Counted from the stretch's first letter, positions 31,895 to 39,400 are shown. The stretch: DNA of 39,400 nucleotides from Fibrobacter succinogenes (GCA_902767785.1 CACXIR010000033.1:1-39400), one strand, 5' to 3'. A program made the numbers and translations. The notes: generated from the letters alone by a model not told the origin.

Positions 31895-33689
31895 AAAATT
31901 AAAAATGACGATTTTTGCGTCGGTGTTCTTTGCCGTCGCCTTTGCCCTTACGGCCTGTAACGAGTCCGGCGCATCGGGTGCCTCCAAGGCGAAGTCTGCG
32001 GAACTGAACTGCCCCGAATTGCCAGTGGACCCCGAAGCCACGGGCGAATTCGACCCGGTGGCCTCCAAGGATGCCCGCCCCTGCGGGACTATTACCTTGT
32101 GGGGTTCCGCCATGCCCAAGTCCTTCAACATGTGGGAGGACTACAACAGCTTCTCTGCGGAACTCATGGGCATGATGTTCGAACCTCTGGTGAGCTTGCA
32201 TTCCACCGAGGACCGCGAGGTGGGCGTTCTGGCGGACAGTTGGAGCGTGAGCGAAGACGGCAAGACCTTTACCTTCCATGTGGACCCGCGGGCCAAGTGG
32301 AGCGACGGCAAGCCCATCACCGCCGAGGATGTGCAGTTCTACTACGATGTCATTATGGACGAGAAGAACCTGACGCCCATTTTCAAGGTGGGGCTTAGCC
32401 GCTTTGACCGCCCCGAAGTGGTGGACAGCCTGACGGTAAAGATGACCGCCAAGGAATCCCACTGGGGCAACTTCTGGGAAGCGGCGGGCATGCTCGCCTT
32501 CCCGAAGCACGCTTGGGCGGGGAAGGACTTCAACCAGATCCGTTATGAATTCCCCGTGGTCTCGGGCCCTTACATTATCAAGACCTTCCGCGAAGACCGT
32601 TACGTGGAGCTTGCCCGCCGCGGCGATTGGTGGGGCTTCAAGAAGAACTGGAACCGCGGCAAGTACAACTTTGAAAAGATCCGCTACCGCTTTATGAATG
32701 ACCAGACCAAGGCACTGGAAGCCTTCAAGAAGCAGGACTTTAATGCTTACGCCATTTACACCAGCAGCATCTGGATGAAACAGACGGACTTTGATGCCGT
32801 CAAGAAGGGCTGGGCGGTAAAGCAGCGCATTTTCAATAAGGAACCCATCGGTTTCCAGGGCATGGCTATAAACCTGCGCAAGCCTCAATTCCAGGATGTG
32901 CGGGTGCGTCGCGCCCTCAACATGCTCCTGAATCGGGAGGCCATGAACGAAAAGTACATGTTCGGCCAGTATTTCTTGCAGAACAGCTACTACCCCGACC
33001 TGTGGGAGAATAACCAGAATCCCACGGTGCCCAACTACAAGTTCAATCCGGACAGTGCCCGTGTCCTCTTTGCAGAGGCGGGCTACAAGGTGAATGCCCA
33101 GGGGGTCCTTGAAAAGGACGGCAAGCCCTTTGCTATCAACTTTATCACCAGCCAAGAAGACCTGCGGCACTTGACGCTGTTCCTGGAAGACTTGAAGAAG
33201 GTAGGCGTGCAGGCTTCCATTGAGCAGATGAGCCAGAGTACGCTCCGCAAACGCCTGGATGACTTGGACTTCGACCTATATTGGGTAAACTGGGGTGCAG
33301 GCCGCCTTCGCGATCCGGAAGCTAGCTGGTCTTCTGCTACCGCACTGCAGAAGGGCACGAACAACCTTGCTGGCGTGCAGGACAAGATTGTGGACAGCTT
33401 GATTGACCTGCAGAAGACGGAGTTCGATCTGGCCAAGCGCAACGAAATCCTGAAGGCTTTGGACAACCGCCTGGCTGAAATCGTACCCTACGTGCTGATG
33501 TGGCAGTGCGACCACCACCGCATTCTCTACTGGAATCGCTATGGCACGCCCGAAAAGGTCTTGGACCATTTCAACCGCGAAGATGCCATCCCGGTTTACT
33601 GGTGGCTGGATCCGGAAAAGTCCAAGAAGCTTGATGCCGCGATGAAGTCCGGCGAATCGCTCCCGATACCCGAATACGACGTGAAGTGA
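31878..33689 (+). CDS. Peptide-type ABC transporter substrate-binding lipoprotein (SBP family 5)
   Basis: Periplasmic binding protein of the OppA/DppA/YejA type. Lipobox LTAC near residue 27, then a Ser/Ala-rich linker. Family features: AELMGMMFEPLVSLHS, LADSWSVSEDGKTFTFHV, AKWSDGKPITAEDVQFYYD, then GPYIIKTF, QDVRVRRALNMLLNREAM and a second lobe with DLYWVNWGAG. About 600 residues is normal. ATGs at 31878, 31884 and 31905 are all in frame and give workable signal peptides. No permease is adjacent. The OppF-like ATPase at 17771 is a candidate partner, but distance makes that inference weak. Confidence 0.9.
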   Translation: MKMKNEKLKMTIFASVFFAVAFALTACNESGASGASKAKSAELNCPELPVDPEATGEFDPVASKDARPCGTITLWGSAMPKSFNMWEDYNSFSAELMGMMFEPLVSLHSTEDREVGVLADSWSVSEDGKTFTFHVDPRAKWSDGKPITAEDVQFYYDVIMDEKNLTPIFKVGLSRFDRPEVVDSLTVKMTAKESHWGNFWEAAGMLAFPKHAWAGKDFNQIRYEFPVVSGPYIIKTFREDRYVELARRGDWWGFKKNWNRGKYNFEKIRYRFMNDQTKALEAFKKQDFNAYAIYTSSIWMKQTDFDAVKKGWAVKQRIFNKEPIGFQGMAINLRKPQFQDVRVRRALNMLLNREAMNEKYMFGQYFLQNSYYPDLWENNQNPTVPNYKFNPDSARVLFAEAGYKVNAQGVLEKDGKPFAINFITSQEDLRHLTLFLEDLKKVGVQASIEQMSQSTLRKRLDDLDFDLYWVNWGAGRLRDPEASWSSATALQKGTNNLAGVQDKIVDSLIDLQKTEFDLAKRNEILKALDNRLAEIVPYVLMWQCDHHRILYWNRYGTPEKVLDHFNREDAIPVYWWLDPEKSKKLDAAMKSGESLPIPEYDVK

Positions 33690-33705
33690 CACGACCTTTG
33701 GTCGC

Positions 33706-33739
33706 AAAAAAAAAGCGTGCTTTTCGGCACGCCTTTTTT
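33706..33739. terminator. Bidirectional intrinsic terminator
   Basis: A run of nine A, GCGTGC (33715-33720), a six-base loop, GCACGC (33727-33732), then CTTTTTT. Serves the convergent peptide-binding and outer-membrane protein genes. Confidence 0.85.
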
Positions 33740-33758
33740 GATTTGTTCGATAACCAAA

Positions 33759-34562
33759 TTAGAAGAAGAATTCGGCGCCGACGTAGATGCCGCTGGCGTC
33801 GCCATCGTCAACCTTGCCGCTGCGGATAAAGAGCTTGGCGATCAAGTCCAGCTGGTTGGGAATCACGAAGTAGTCGCCACCCAACCAGATGTTGATTTGC
33901 TTGTGGCCGTCGTCGTTGGCACCATACATCTTTCCGTCACCGCCTTCGGATTCACTTTCGGTCAAGCGGTACTTGATTTGCAGGCCCACAAAGGGAGTCA
34001 CGCCCACGTCGGGTACGGTGTAAGCCAATTCGCCACCCAAATGGATGTCAAGTCCGCGCTCCCAGTTGTCGTGTTCAAAGCCCCAGAGGATGCCGGCTTC
34101 GGTACCGAACTTCATGCCGGGAACCTCGTTGATGGGCATGCTGAACTGGGCACCGCCGTAAATGTAGATTTCGTCACTGCCGGGCGTGCTTGTTCCGTTT
34201 CCGTCCCATTCGTCCTTACCGATAGGGAGATTCACGTCTACAAAGGCGGTAATCATGGGGGCGATTCCATAGCGGGCGCCGATGATCAGGTCGCGGAGGC
34301 CGTCGCCGCCGTTGGCACAGCCGTTGCAATCCGTTTCGCCCCAAAGTTGGTAACCCCAGCTCTGCAGGGACAGTTCGAGGTTCTGGATCAGACTGTAACG
34401 GGCGCCCACCTTGAGGCCAGCCTGTGACCAGTCGTGGTCCCAGTCGTAGTAGAGTCCTGCAGCGGCAGAACCCTTACCGGCTTCCAGAACGGGATAGTAG
34501 TCCCAAGTGGCGAATGCGGCGCTTGCGGCGAGAGCCGCAGCCAATGCAATTTTCTTAAACAT
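33759..34562 (-). CDS. Outer-membrane beta-barrel protein
   Basis: A signal peptide (MFKKIALAAALAASAAFA) is followed by about 245 residues of alternating strands with aromatic girdles (GLKVGARYSLIQNLELSLQ, TPFVGLQIKYRLTES, IWLGGDYFVIPNQ) and the C-terminal YVGAEFFF ending in Phe, the outer-membrane insertion signal. Ten to twelve strands are likely. A CNGC loop may be oxidised. AAGGAG lies eight bases before ATG 34562 and overlaps a palindrome in the leader. Probably a small porin or structural protein; the substrate is unknown. Confidence 0.85.
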   Translation of the reverse strand: MFKKIALAAALAASAAFATWDYYPVLEAGKGSAAAGLYYDWDHDWSQAGLKVGARYSLIQNLELSLQSWGYQLWGETDCNGCANGGDGLRDLIIGARYGIAPMITAFVDVNLPIGKDEWDGNGTSTPGSDEIYIYGGAQFSMPINEVPGMKFGTEAGILWGFEHDNWERGLDIHLGGELAYTVPDVGVTPFVGLQIKYRLTESESEGGDGKMYGANDDGHKQINIWLGGDYFVIPNQLDLIAKLFIRSGKVDDGDASGIYVGAEFFF

Positions 34563-34569
34563 GCTTGAA

Positions 34570-34590
34570 CTCCTTGAAAATTTTTCAAGG
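34570..34590 (-). promoter_or_regulatory. Palindrome over the ribosome site of the outer-membrane protein gene
   Basis: CCTTGAAAA and TTTTCAAGG form a nearly perfect 19-base palindrome at 34572-34590. The Shine-Dalgarno AAGGAG (34575-34570 on the minus strand) overlaps its 3' arm. It could be an RNA thermometer-like hairpin or a repressor site. Confidence 0.5.
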
Positions 34591-34591
34591 G

Positions 34592-34599
34592 CAAATTTA
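34592..34599 (-). promoter_or_regulatory. Promoter -7 box, TAAATTTG
   Basis: Exact TANATTTG, 29 bases before ATG 34562. Predicts a leader that starts just before the palindrome at 34572-34590. Confidence 0.55.
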
Positions 34600-34626
34600 G
34601 TAAATGAGGGAGGGGTGTGAAAGGGG

Positions 34627-35826
34627 TTAACCCTTGAACTTGGCGAATTTTGCCAGGTATTTCGCTGTCTGTATGGGCGTCTTGAGGAACGCTGTCTTTT
34701 TGTACCCGCTGAGGGCGAATCCTTGCAGCACTTTGTAAAGTCCTACCTGCTCTTCGCGGTTCAGGTGCAGCAAGAACTTGCGGAACTTGAACTCGAAATC
34801 GTGGGTCTTGCCGAACCGCTTGTAGCATTCCTTTTCGTAGGTCTTGAGGAAAGCCGCCGAAAGTTCACCACGTTCCAGGCCCTGGTGTACGGTATTGGCA
34901 CAATACCGTCCGGCCCGCATGGCCGCCGCGATGCCGCCTCCGGTAAGGGGGTTGGTGTGGTGCGCGGCATCGCCCACCAGGGCAAAGCGGTCAAGAGTGT
35001 AGCTTTGCAGCGTGCTGGAAACGGGTACCAGCCCGCCAACCACCTTGTTCACCTTGGAACCGGGGAACAGCTTGTCCAGCCATTCCTGGGTGGTTTCCAG
35101 AATATTCTTTTGGTGCTTGCCGCCAAACAGGAATCCTGCGCCGAAGTTGGTGACGTTCGATTTTTGCTTGGGGAAGCTCCAGATGTAGCCGTCGTTGATA
35201 AAGTCATGTCCCTGCCAGAAGGTAAGGTAGTCTGGCTTTGTGAGCAGGCCTTCTACCTGGATGTCTACGCCGGTGCAGGTCATGGTGGGCTTTTGCAGGC
35301 AGGGAATTCCCAGGCTCCGCCCGATGCGGGCTTCTACGCCTTCTGCCGAAATGACCATTTTGGCCCGTACTTCGGAAACTTTTTCCGTGGGGCCGTTGCC
35401 TTCTACAATGCGTACTGTCCGGAATTCGCCACTGCCCTTGCCTTCTATGCCGCCTACGGAATCCACACGGGCGAGCGTCACCAGTTCCACTCCGTCGTTT
35501 TCTGCCAGGTGGGCGAGCATGGGGTCGAACTTCTCGCGGTTCAGCATGATTCCCGTACCCGGCTTAGGAACCTCGATGTTCACGCCGTTGGGGCCGTAAA
35601 TGTAGATGCCGTTGATGATGGTCTCGATGCAGTCTTCGTCGATGGGACCGTAGCTTTCCAGGTCAGAGAGGTTGGTGCTGGCCTCGCCGCAACGCACGGG
35701 GTAGCCAATGCGTTCCCGCTTTTCCAAAAGCAGCACGGTCCAGCCCTTTTGCGCAAGTTCTCGGGCGGCAACGGAACCGCCGGGGCCTGCCCCAATGACC
35801 ACCACGTCATACTGTTCACGTAGCAT
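34627..35826 (-). CDS. Geranylgeranyl reductase-family flavoprotein
   Basis: FAD-dependent oxidoreductase that usually saturates isoprenoid double bonds. N-terminal FAD motif VVIGAGPGGSVAARELAQKG, then YPVRCGEA (family Cys region), MVISAEGVEARIGR and the second FAD motif FALVGDAAHHTNPLTGGGI. The C-terminal 80 residues are helical and basic. Length of 399 fits. The start overlaps the ferredoxin stop by 11 bases, so ferredoxin is the likely electron donor. Candidate substrates include menaquinone side chains or another polyprenyl lipid; the sequence alone does not decide. Confidence 0.87.
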   Translation of the reverse strand: MLREQYDVVVIGAGPGGSVAARELAQKGWTVLLLEKRERIGYPVRCGEASTNLSDLESYGPIDEDCIETIINGIYIYGPNGVNIEVPKPGTGIMLNREKFDPMLAHLAENDGVELVTLARVDSVGGIEGKGSGEFRTVRIVEGNGPTEKVSEVRAKMVISAEGVEARIGRSLGIPCLQKPTMTCTGVDIQVEGLLTKPDYLTFWQGHDFINDGYIWSFPKQKSNVTNFGAGFLFGGKHQKNILETTQEWLDKLFPGSKVNKVVGGLVPVSSTLQSYTLDRFALVGDAAHHTNPLTGGGIAAAMRAGRYCANTVHQGLERGELSAAFLKTYEKECYKRFGKTHDFEFKFRKFLLHLNREEQVGLYKVLQGFALSGYKKTAFLKTPIQTAKYLAKFAKFKG

Positions 35827-36010
35827 CGGCCACCTCCTGCAGTGTAAGGGCGCCTACGGGGCATCCCTTGGTGCAAAGCCCGCAACGGGTGCACTTTGCA
35901 TTATCGATTTGCAAGTCCAGATTGTACATGTCCAGTGCCATGGCGGGGCAAACGCCCACGCATCCGGCACATTCCAGGCACTTGCCTCTGTCGTGAACCA
36001 GTTTTTTCAT
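35816..36010 (-). CDS. 2[4Fe-4S] ferredoxin-type protein
   Basis: 64-residue electron carrier with two C-x2-C-x2-C-x3-C clusters: Cys 11, 14, 17, 21 and Cys 40, 43, 46, 50 (CLECAGCVGVCP and CTRCGLCTKGCP). ATG 36010 is chosen because TATATTTG ends five bases before it; the in-frame start at 36076 lies inside the upstream gene. It overlaps the geranylgeranyl reductase gene and probably feeds it electrons. Confidence 0.9.
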   Translation of the reverse strand: MKKLVHDRGKCLECAGCVGVCPAMALDMYNLDLQIDNAKCTRCGLCTKGCPVGALTLQEVADAT

Positions 36011-36015
36011 ATTTT

Positions 36016-36023
36016 CAAATATA
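36016..36023 (-). promoter_or_regulatory. Promoter -7 box, TATATTTG
   Basis: Exact TANATTTG in the 22-base gap upstream of the ferredoxin gene, five bases before ATG 36010, with no Shine-Dalgarno. The ferredoxin-reductase pair thus has its own promoter. Confidence 0.55.
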
Positions 36024-36032
36024 AAAAAGTGT

Positions 36033-37481
36033 CTAGGAGTCCGACTGGGAGGGGGCTCCAGGACTGTTGTCGACAACTTGTTCGGCTTCTTCCCTTTCCC
36101 GTTCCAGCTTGTCTTCGGCCCGTTTCAAGAGGCTCCGAGCCTGCACTGCCAAAATGTCTCCATCGCCAAGTTCCAATACTTTTTTGAGTCTCGCTATGCC
36201 CTGCTCCATGTCCCAGTTCCGAACAACCCGGATTTCGCCGATGTTGTAGAGTGCCCGTCTGGCGAGGGTGGGGTTTGTTTCCATGAACAGCCCCTTTTCC
36301 AAAAGCACCAGGGCGGAATCCATGCTGTTCTTGGATTTTGCCACTTCGCCCCACTCCAGCCACTGGGCGCTGGGTACTTCGATGAACACGCTGGGGCTTG
36401 TCATCTGGTCGGCCAGTTTTTTTACGGCAGGAGCGTCAATGGGGTGTTCTTGCAACATCGCTGTCAGCGCTTGACTTAGGAGCCGTTGTGCCGATTCGTA
36501 GTGGGCCTTTTGTGCTTCTTCCAGACCCTTGTCTATCAAGGCTCTATTGTGGGCCTTCCGCTCGGCAAACAGGTTGGCTCCGGCGTTTTTCTTGAGGCGT
36601 TCCGCCAGCTGGTCGGCCTGGACTTCCTTGACGGTCTTGAGCCGCTGGGGAATCTTTTGCCCTGCTACCACGCCAAGCCCGAAGGCTACCAGGCTGACTA
36701 GACCTACGGCACCATAAATACCTCCGTTCAGCACCCAGTTTACCACCACGTCCAGGATCAACCCTGCAAAGGCGGCAACCTTTGCCGCAAATGAGGCGGA
36801 ATCTTTTTTGGGGCCAAAGGCTGCGGCGCCCAGCAAAAAGCACAGGGCTATGCTTGCACCCATGTAGCGGTCCACGGCGTAATGGTCAAAGAACGAGGTT
36901 CCCGTGCAAAGGGCGACAAGGATTCCTCCAGCCAGGGCGAGCCCCGCGAAAACGGGAACCGTAATAGCGATGCCCCAGCGCTTGGAGAGCTGCACGTAGG
37001 CAAAGCAGAAGAATCCCGCAAATATCAGGAAGCTCAATACGCCGGGGAACAAAATCCAGCAGGTGAGCAGACGGTCGTATTCCTCTTCGGCGGGGACGAA
37101 TGCCCAGCGATAACGCAGGTGCTTGTCGGTGTAGACCTTGATCCACTTTCCCTGCTCCCGGGCAAAATCTTTTTCTTTGGGGTAGTAGTTGTGCTCCTTG
37201 ATGAATTCTTCCTTGCCGCCCTTGATTTCCCACCATTCCCGGAACTCCTTGCGCATGGCCTCCACGCGGGCTTCTACATCGGAGTTGCCGTTCTCCTTCA
37301 GGTAACGGTCCCGGAATTCACCCAACTTTTCGTTCCTAATGCGCTGCCTTTGCTGGATTTTGGGGTACAGTGCCGTGAAGGCATTGAAACCGCCAATGGC
37401 AAGCACCAAAGCGAAAACGATGTAGTGGTGGACCTTGAGTCCCTTGAAGGTTTCCTTGATTGTTTTCAATAAGTCTTCCAT
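36033..37481 (-). CDS. Multi-pass membrane protein with C-terminal TPR-like domain
   Basis: Function not recognised. A membrane helix lies near residues 20-40, then about 110 charged residues, then five hydrophobic helices between about 145 and 290 (ILFPGVLSFLIFAGFFCFAY, ITVPVFAGLALAGGILVAL, MGASIALCFLLGAAAF and others). The last 190 residues are helical with TPR-like spacing (AHYESAQRLLSQALTAML, DSALVLLEKGLFMETNPTLA, ARLKKVLELGDGDILA). ATG 37481 is preferred, with AGGTGAG upstream; ATG-like 37517 lies inside the kinase gene. Five bases follow the kinase gene, so the two proteins probably act together. Confidence 0.78.
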   Translation of the reverse strand: MEDLLKTIKETFKGLKVHHYIVFALVLAIGGFNAFTALYPKIQQRQRIRNEKLGEFRDRYLKENGNSDVEARVEAMRKEFREWWEIKGGKEEFIKEHNYYPKEKDFAREQGKWIKVYTDKHLRYRWAFVPAEEEYDRLLTCWILFPGVLSFLIFAGFFCFAYVQLSKRWGIAITVPVFAGLALAGGILVALCTGTSFFDHYAVDRYMGASIALCFLLGAAAFGPKKDSASFAAKVAAFAGLILDVVVNWVLNGGIYGAVGLVSLVAFGLGVVAGQKIPQRLKTVKEVQADQLAERLKKNAGANLFAERKAHNRALIDKGLEEAQKAHYESAQRLLSQALTAMLQEHPIDAPAVKKLADQMTSPSVFIEVPSAQWLEWGEVAKSKNSMDSALVLLEKGLFMETNPTLARRALYNIGEIRVVRNWDMEQGIARLKKVLELGDGDILAVQARSLLKRAEDKLEREREEAEQVVDNSPGAPSQSDS

Positions 37482-37486
37482 AACAC

Positions 37487-38584
37487 TCACCTGTTGTATT
37501 CCCTGAGTTGGTTCCACAGAAAGTCCGTGTTCACGTCGCGGTAGCCCAAGGCGTTCACTTTTTCCCTTAACTTGTGGGCGATTTCGAAAAGGTTGGGGCA
37601 GCTCTGCATGCGCTCGAAACTATCAAAGATGGTAAGGCGGTCAATCCATTCCCGCAGCTCGGGAAATCGGGGGTCCTGGAACTTGTTTTCCCGCCCGGTT
37701 TTCAAGTATTCCAGGTAGCGGTCCGTAATGCGGTATCCGTCTTCAGTAAAGATGTCCATGGCCCTGGGGAAAAGCTTCTCTCCGGTCAGGTATTCGTGTA
37801 CGATGATGCCGAAGCTGAAATAGTCCACGGAAGGGGAGAGGTTCTCGCCCATAATGGCCTGTTCGGGGGCACTGTAGCAGGGAGTGAGCTGTCCGCCGTA
37901 TTCGTTTACGGTCTCCCGCAATTTCGCCTGGGCGTAACCGAAATCGCAAATCAGAATCTTGTGGTTGTTCTTGTGCAGGGGGTTCTGGCACAGCAACAGG
38001 TTCTTGGGTTTCAAGTCCTTGTGGATGACTTGGTAGTAGTGCAGCTGGCTGATGGTGTTGGCCAGGTAGGCAATCTGGGCGATGCGGTGGAGTACCTCGA
38101 CGTCTTCCAGTTTTGTCTTGAACATCTTGTCCAGGGAGCAACCCTTGATAAATTCCATCTTGAGGTAGGGGTGCCTGCCGGCAAGTCCACCGCCAAAGCT
38201 CTGGACCACGCCTTCGATGTTGGTGGCGCGAATCAGGTTGTTGATGCGGATTTCGTCTTGGAAGGCACTGAGCAGCATGTTCAGGCGGTGGAGCCTGTTC
38301 TTGCCCGGGGCCGCCCAGAACTTGCAGATTTTGACGACGATTTCACGCTCGCCGTAGCGGTCCTGGATTCCAGGGTGTTGCACCCAGAAGTTGGCACGGT
38401 ACAGGTTGTTGGTACCCTCCAAGGTAAGGGGTTCCAGCAATTGAATCTTTTCCATGGCACCGTTGTGCAAAAATTCCGGGTTTTGGTCAAACCACCTCTG
38501 GTATTCTTCCATGGTGTATTGGGGGCGTAGCGCAAGGTTGCGGGAAACCCGGTCCAGAGTCTCGGCTAGGATGTTTCGCAGCAT
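37487..38584 (-). CDS. Ser/Thr protein kinase (Hanks type)
   Basis: Cytoplasmic eukaryotic-like kinase without membrane helices. The kinase fold spans about 45-340. Lys85 (IVVKICK), the catalytic loop HKDLKPKN with Asp190 and Asn195, DFG at 214-216, APE-like SAPE at 238-241 and Asp254 in SVDYFSFG are all present, so it should be active. No Gly-rich loop is evident; the region before Lys85 (EGTNNLYRANFW) is atypical. An N-terminal extension of about 45 residues precedes the fold. TACATTTG ends four bases before ATG 38584. It is cotranscribed with the membrane TPR protein downstream, a plausible substrate or receptor. Confidence 0.9.
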   Translation of the reverse strand: MLRNILAETLDRVSRNLALRPQYTMEEYQRWFDQNPEFLHNGAMEKIQLLEPLTLEGTNNLYRANFWVQHPGIQDRYGEREIVVKICKFWAAPGKNRLHRLNMLLSAFQDEIRINNLIRATNIEGVVQSFGGGLAGRHPYLKMEFIKGCSLDKMFKTKLEDVEVLHRIAQIAYLANTISQLHYYQVIHKDLKPKNLLLCQNPLHKNNHKILICDFGYAQAKLRETVNEYGGQLTPCYSAPEQAIMGENLSPSVDYFSFGIIVHEYLTGEKLFPRAMDIFTEDGYRITDRYLEYLKTGRENKFQDPRFPELREWIDRLTIFDSFERMQSCPNLFEIAHKLREKVNALGYRDVNTDFLWNQLREYNR

Positions 38585-38588
38585 ACTC

Positions 38589-38596
38589 CAAATGTA
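38589..38596 (-). promoter_or_regulatory. Promoter -7 box, TACATTTG, for the kinase gene
   Basis: Exact TANATTTG in the 24-base gap after the LOG-family gene, four bases before ATG 38584; no Shine-Dalgarno between. Confidence 0.55.
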
Positions 38597-38608
38597 GATA
38601 AAAGGAGC

Positions 38609-39364
38609 TTATTCCATGGTCTTTTCCAGGGCCTTGGTAATCACGTCGTAGGCATCGTCCACCGTGTCGCAGAAATGGAACAGCTTGATGTCGTCCTTGT
38701 CGATCATTCCCGTTTCGGCTAGGTAGTTCCAGTTGATGACCTTATTCCAGAACTTGGTTCCGAAAATCACCACGGGCATGCGGTCGCCGTATTTTTTTGT
38801 CTGGATGAGGGTCAACAGTTCGAACATCTCGTCCAGGGTGCCAAACCCGCCGGGGAACACCACCAGGGCCTTGGCCATTTTCAAGAACCAGTACTTGCGG
38901 ATAAAGAAGTAGCGGAACTGCAGGTTCAGATCGTCGTCGATGTAAGGGTTGGGGTGCTGCTCGAAGGGCAGCTTGATGTTTAGCCCGATAGAGGATGTTC
39001 CCACGTCGTTGGCTCCGCGGTTGCCCGCTTCCATGATGCCGGGGCCGCCGCCAGTCATCATGGCGAAACCCCTGTGCTGCTTGTTGGCCCAGCGGCCCAG
39101 CTTTGCGCCCAGTTCGTGTGCGGCGTCGTAGTATTCCGCCACGGTTTCCAGGCGTTTTAGGCGGGCCAGTTCCTTCTTGTTCTTGCAGCCCTTCATGCGT
39201 TTCTTGATTTCGCTCATGGGCAGTGTACGAGCAGACCCGAAGAACACGATGGTGTTCTTTACGCCTTCTTGTTGGAAAATTTGGTAGGGACCCATGAATT
39301 CGGCGATAATCCTGATGGGGCGGCCCACGTCGCTGTCGATGAAGTCCATGTTGTGGTAGATCAT
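38609..39364 (-). CDS. LOG-family protein (possible nucleotide 5'-monophosphate phosphoribohydrolase)
   Basis: Rossmann-fold protein of the LOG/TIGR00730 group, many of which hydrolyse nucleoside 5'-monophosphates; some are called lysine decarboxylases in error. Key motifs: VFFGSARTLP, MMTGGGPGIMEAGNRGA with the conserved Gly, Glu and Arg-Gly, and the family motif PGGFGTLDE. Length 251 is somewhat long for the group owing to a basic helical insertion (KKRMKGCKNKKELARLKRL). ATG 39364 is the first in-frame start; ATG 39349 is an alternative. It lies 24 bases upstream of the kinase gene. Confidence 0.88.
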   Translation of the reverse strand: MIYHNMDFIDSDVGRPIRIIAEFMGPYQIFQQEGVKNTIVFFGSARTLPMSEIKKRMKGCKNKKELARLKRLETVAEYYDAAHELGAKLGRWANKQHRGFAMMTGGGPGIMEAGNRGANDVGTSSIGLNIKLPFEQHPNPYIDDDLNLQFRYFFIRKYWFLKMAKALVVFPGGFGTLDEMFELLTLIQTKKYGDRMPVVIFGTKFWNKVINWNYLAETGMIDKDDIKLFHFCDTVDDAYDVITKALEKTME

Positions 39365-39400
39365 CTTGCCGGGAATCGTCGAAATAGCCTTTTTATTTTT

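Noticed and set aside
31899-33170. Long minus-strand open frame opposite the peptide-binding lipoprotein gene
   Set aside because: It is antisense to a clearly conserved gene, and its translation lacks a signal or any recognised motif. Codon bias produces such frames.
34723-35823. Plus-strand open frame opposite the geranylgeranyl reductase gene
   Set aside because: The minus-strand protein has full FAD motifs; the plus-strand translation has none.
1-39400. tRNA, rRNA, CRISPR arrays, prophage or insertion sequences
   Set aside because: No cloverleaf, rRNA core sequence, regularly spaced repeats, integrase or transposase was found by reading both strands.

Overview
The window looks like chromosomal DNA from Fibrobacterota, most likely Fibrobacter. 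The main clue is the protein at 8796-9461, which has the FISUMP (Fibrobacter succinogenes major paralogous) fold signature. Other clues are the many small lipoproteins with acidic or serine-rich starts, a Bacteroidota-like TAnnTTTG promoter element, and tight gene packing. No rRNA, tRNA, CRISPR, phage or insertion sequence was seen, and no gap between genes exceeds about 220 bases.

Layout. (1) 3-4900, plus strand: an overlapping envelope operon with a STAS-like membrane protein (cut by the window edge), a lytic transglycosylase, a TolC-type protein, MlaC, a DUF2953-like membrane protein and an RsuA/RluB-type pseudouridine synthase. (2) 4939-9461: an HU/IHF protein, Dus, a B12-dependent-type radical SAM enzyme, a MORN/YwqK-like protein and the FISUMP protein. 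(3) 9467-17510, minus strand: a seven-gene envelope operon with three tandem lipoproteins, two PEGA-type membrane proteins, a beta-barrel protein with a helical-repeat tail, and a DedA protein. I know no described system with this gene set. (4) 17540-19866: xseB, an oligopeptide-type ABC ATPase, then queF and a queuosine precursor transporter behind a leader that looks like a translational switch. (5) 19863-24468: lipoproteins flanking an RlmD/TrmA-type methyltransferase gene broken at its SAM-binding motif. (6) 24480-26970: a MetH-like gene with a frame break and substituted catalytic residues in all three modules. (7) 27005-33689: yceD-rpmF-plsX, fabD-fabG-acpP, rnc and a peptide-binding lipoprotein. 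(8) 33759-39364, minus strand: a small outer-membrane protein, a geranylgeranyl-reductase-type flavoprotein with its ferredoxin, a membrane TPR protein paired with a Ser/Thr kinase, and a LOG-family protein.

A theme across the window is the octamer TANATTTG. It occurs ten times just upstream of genes, often only 4-7 bases before the start codon and without a Shine-Dalgarno sequence. This suggests FCB-type promoters and many leaderless transcripts, and it decides several start codons below. The strongest leads are the queF leader, the degenerate MetH-like protein, the lipoprotein/PEGA/barrel operon, and the 29-base divergent promoter at 17511-17539.
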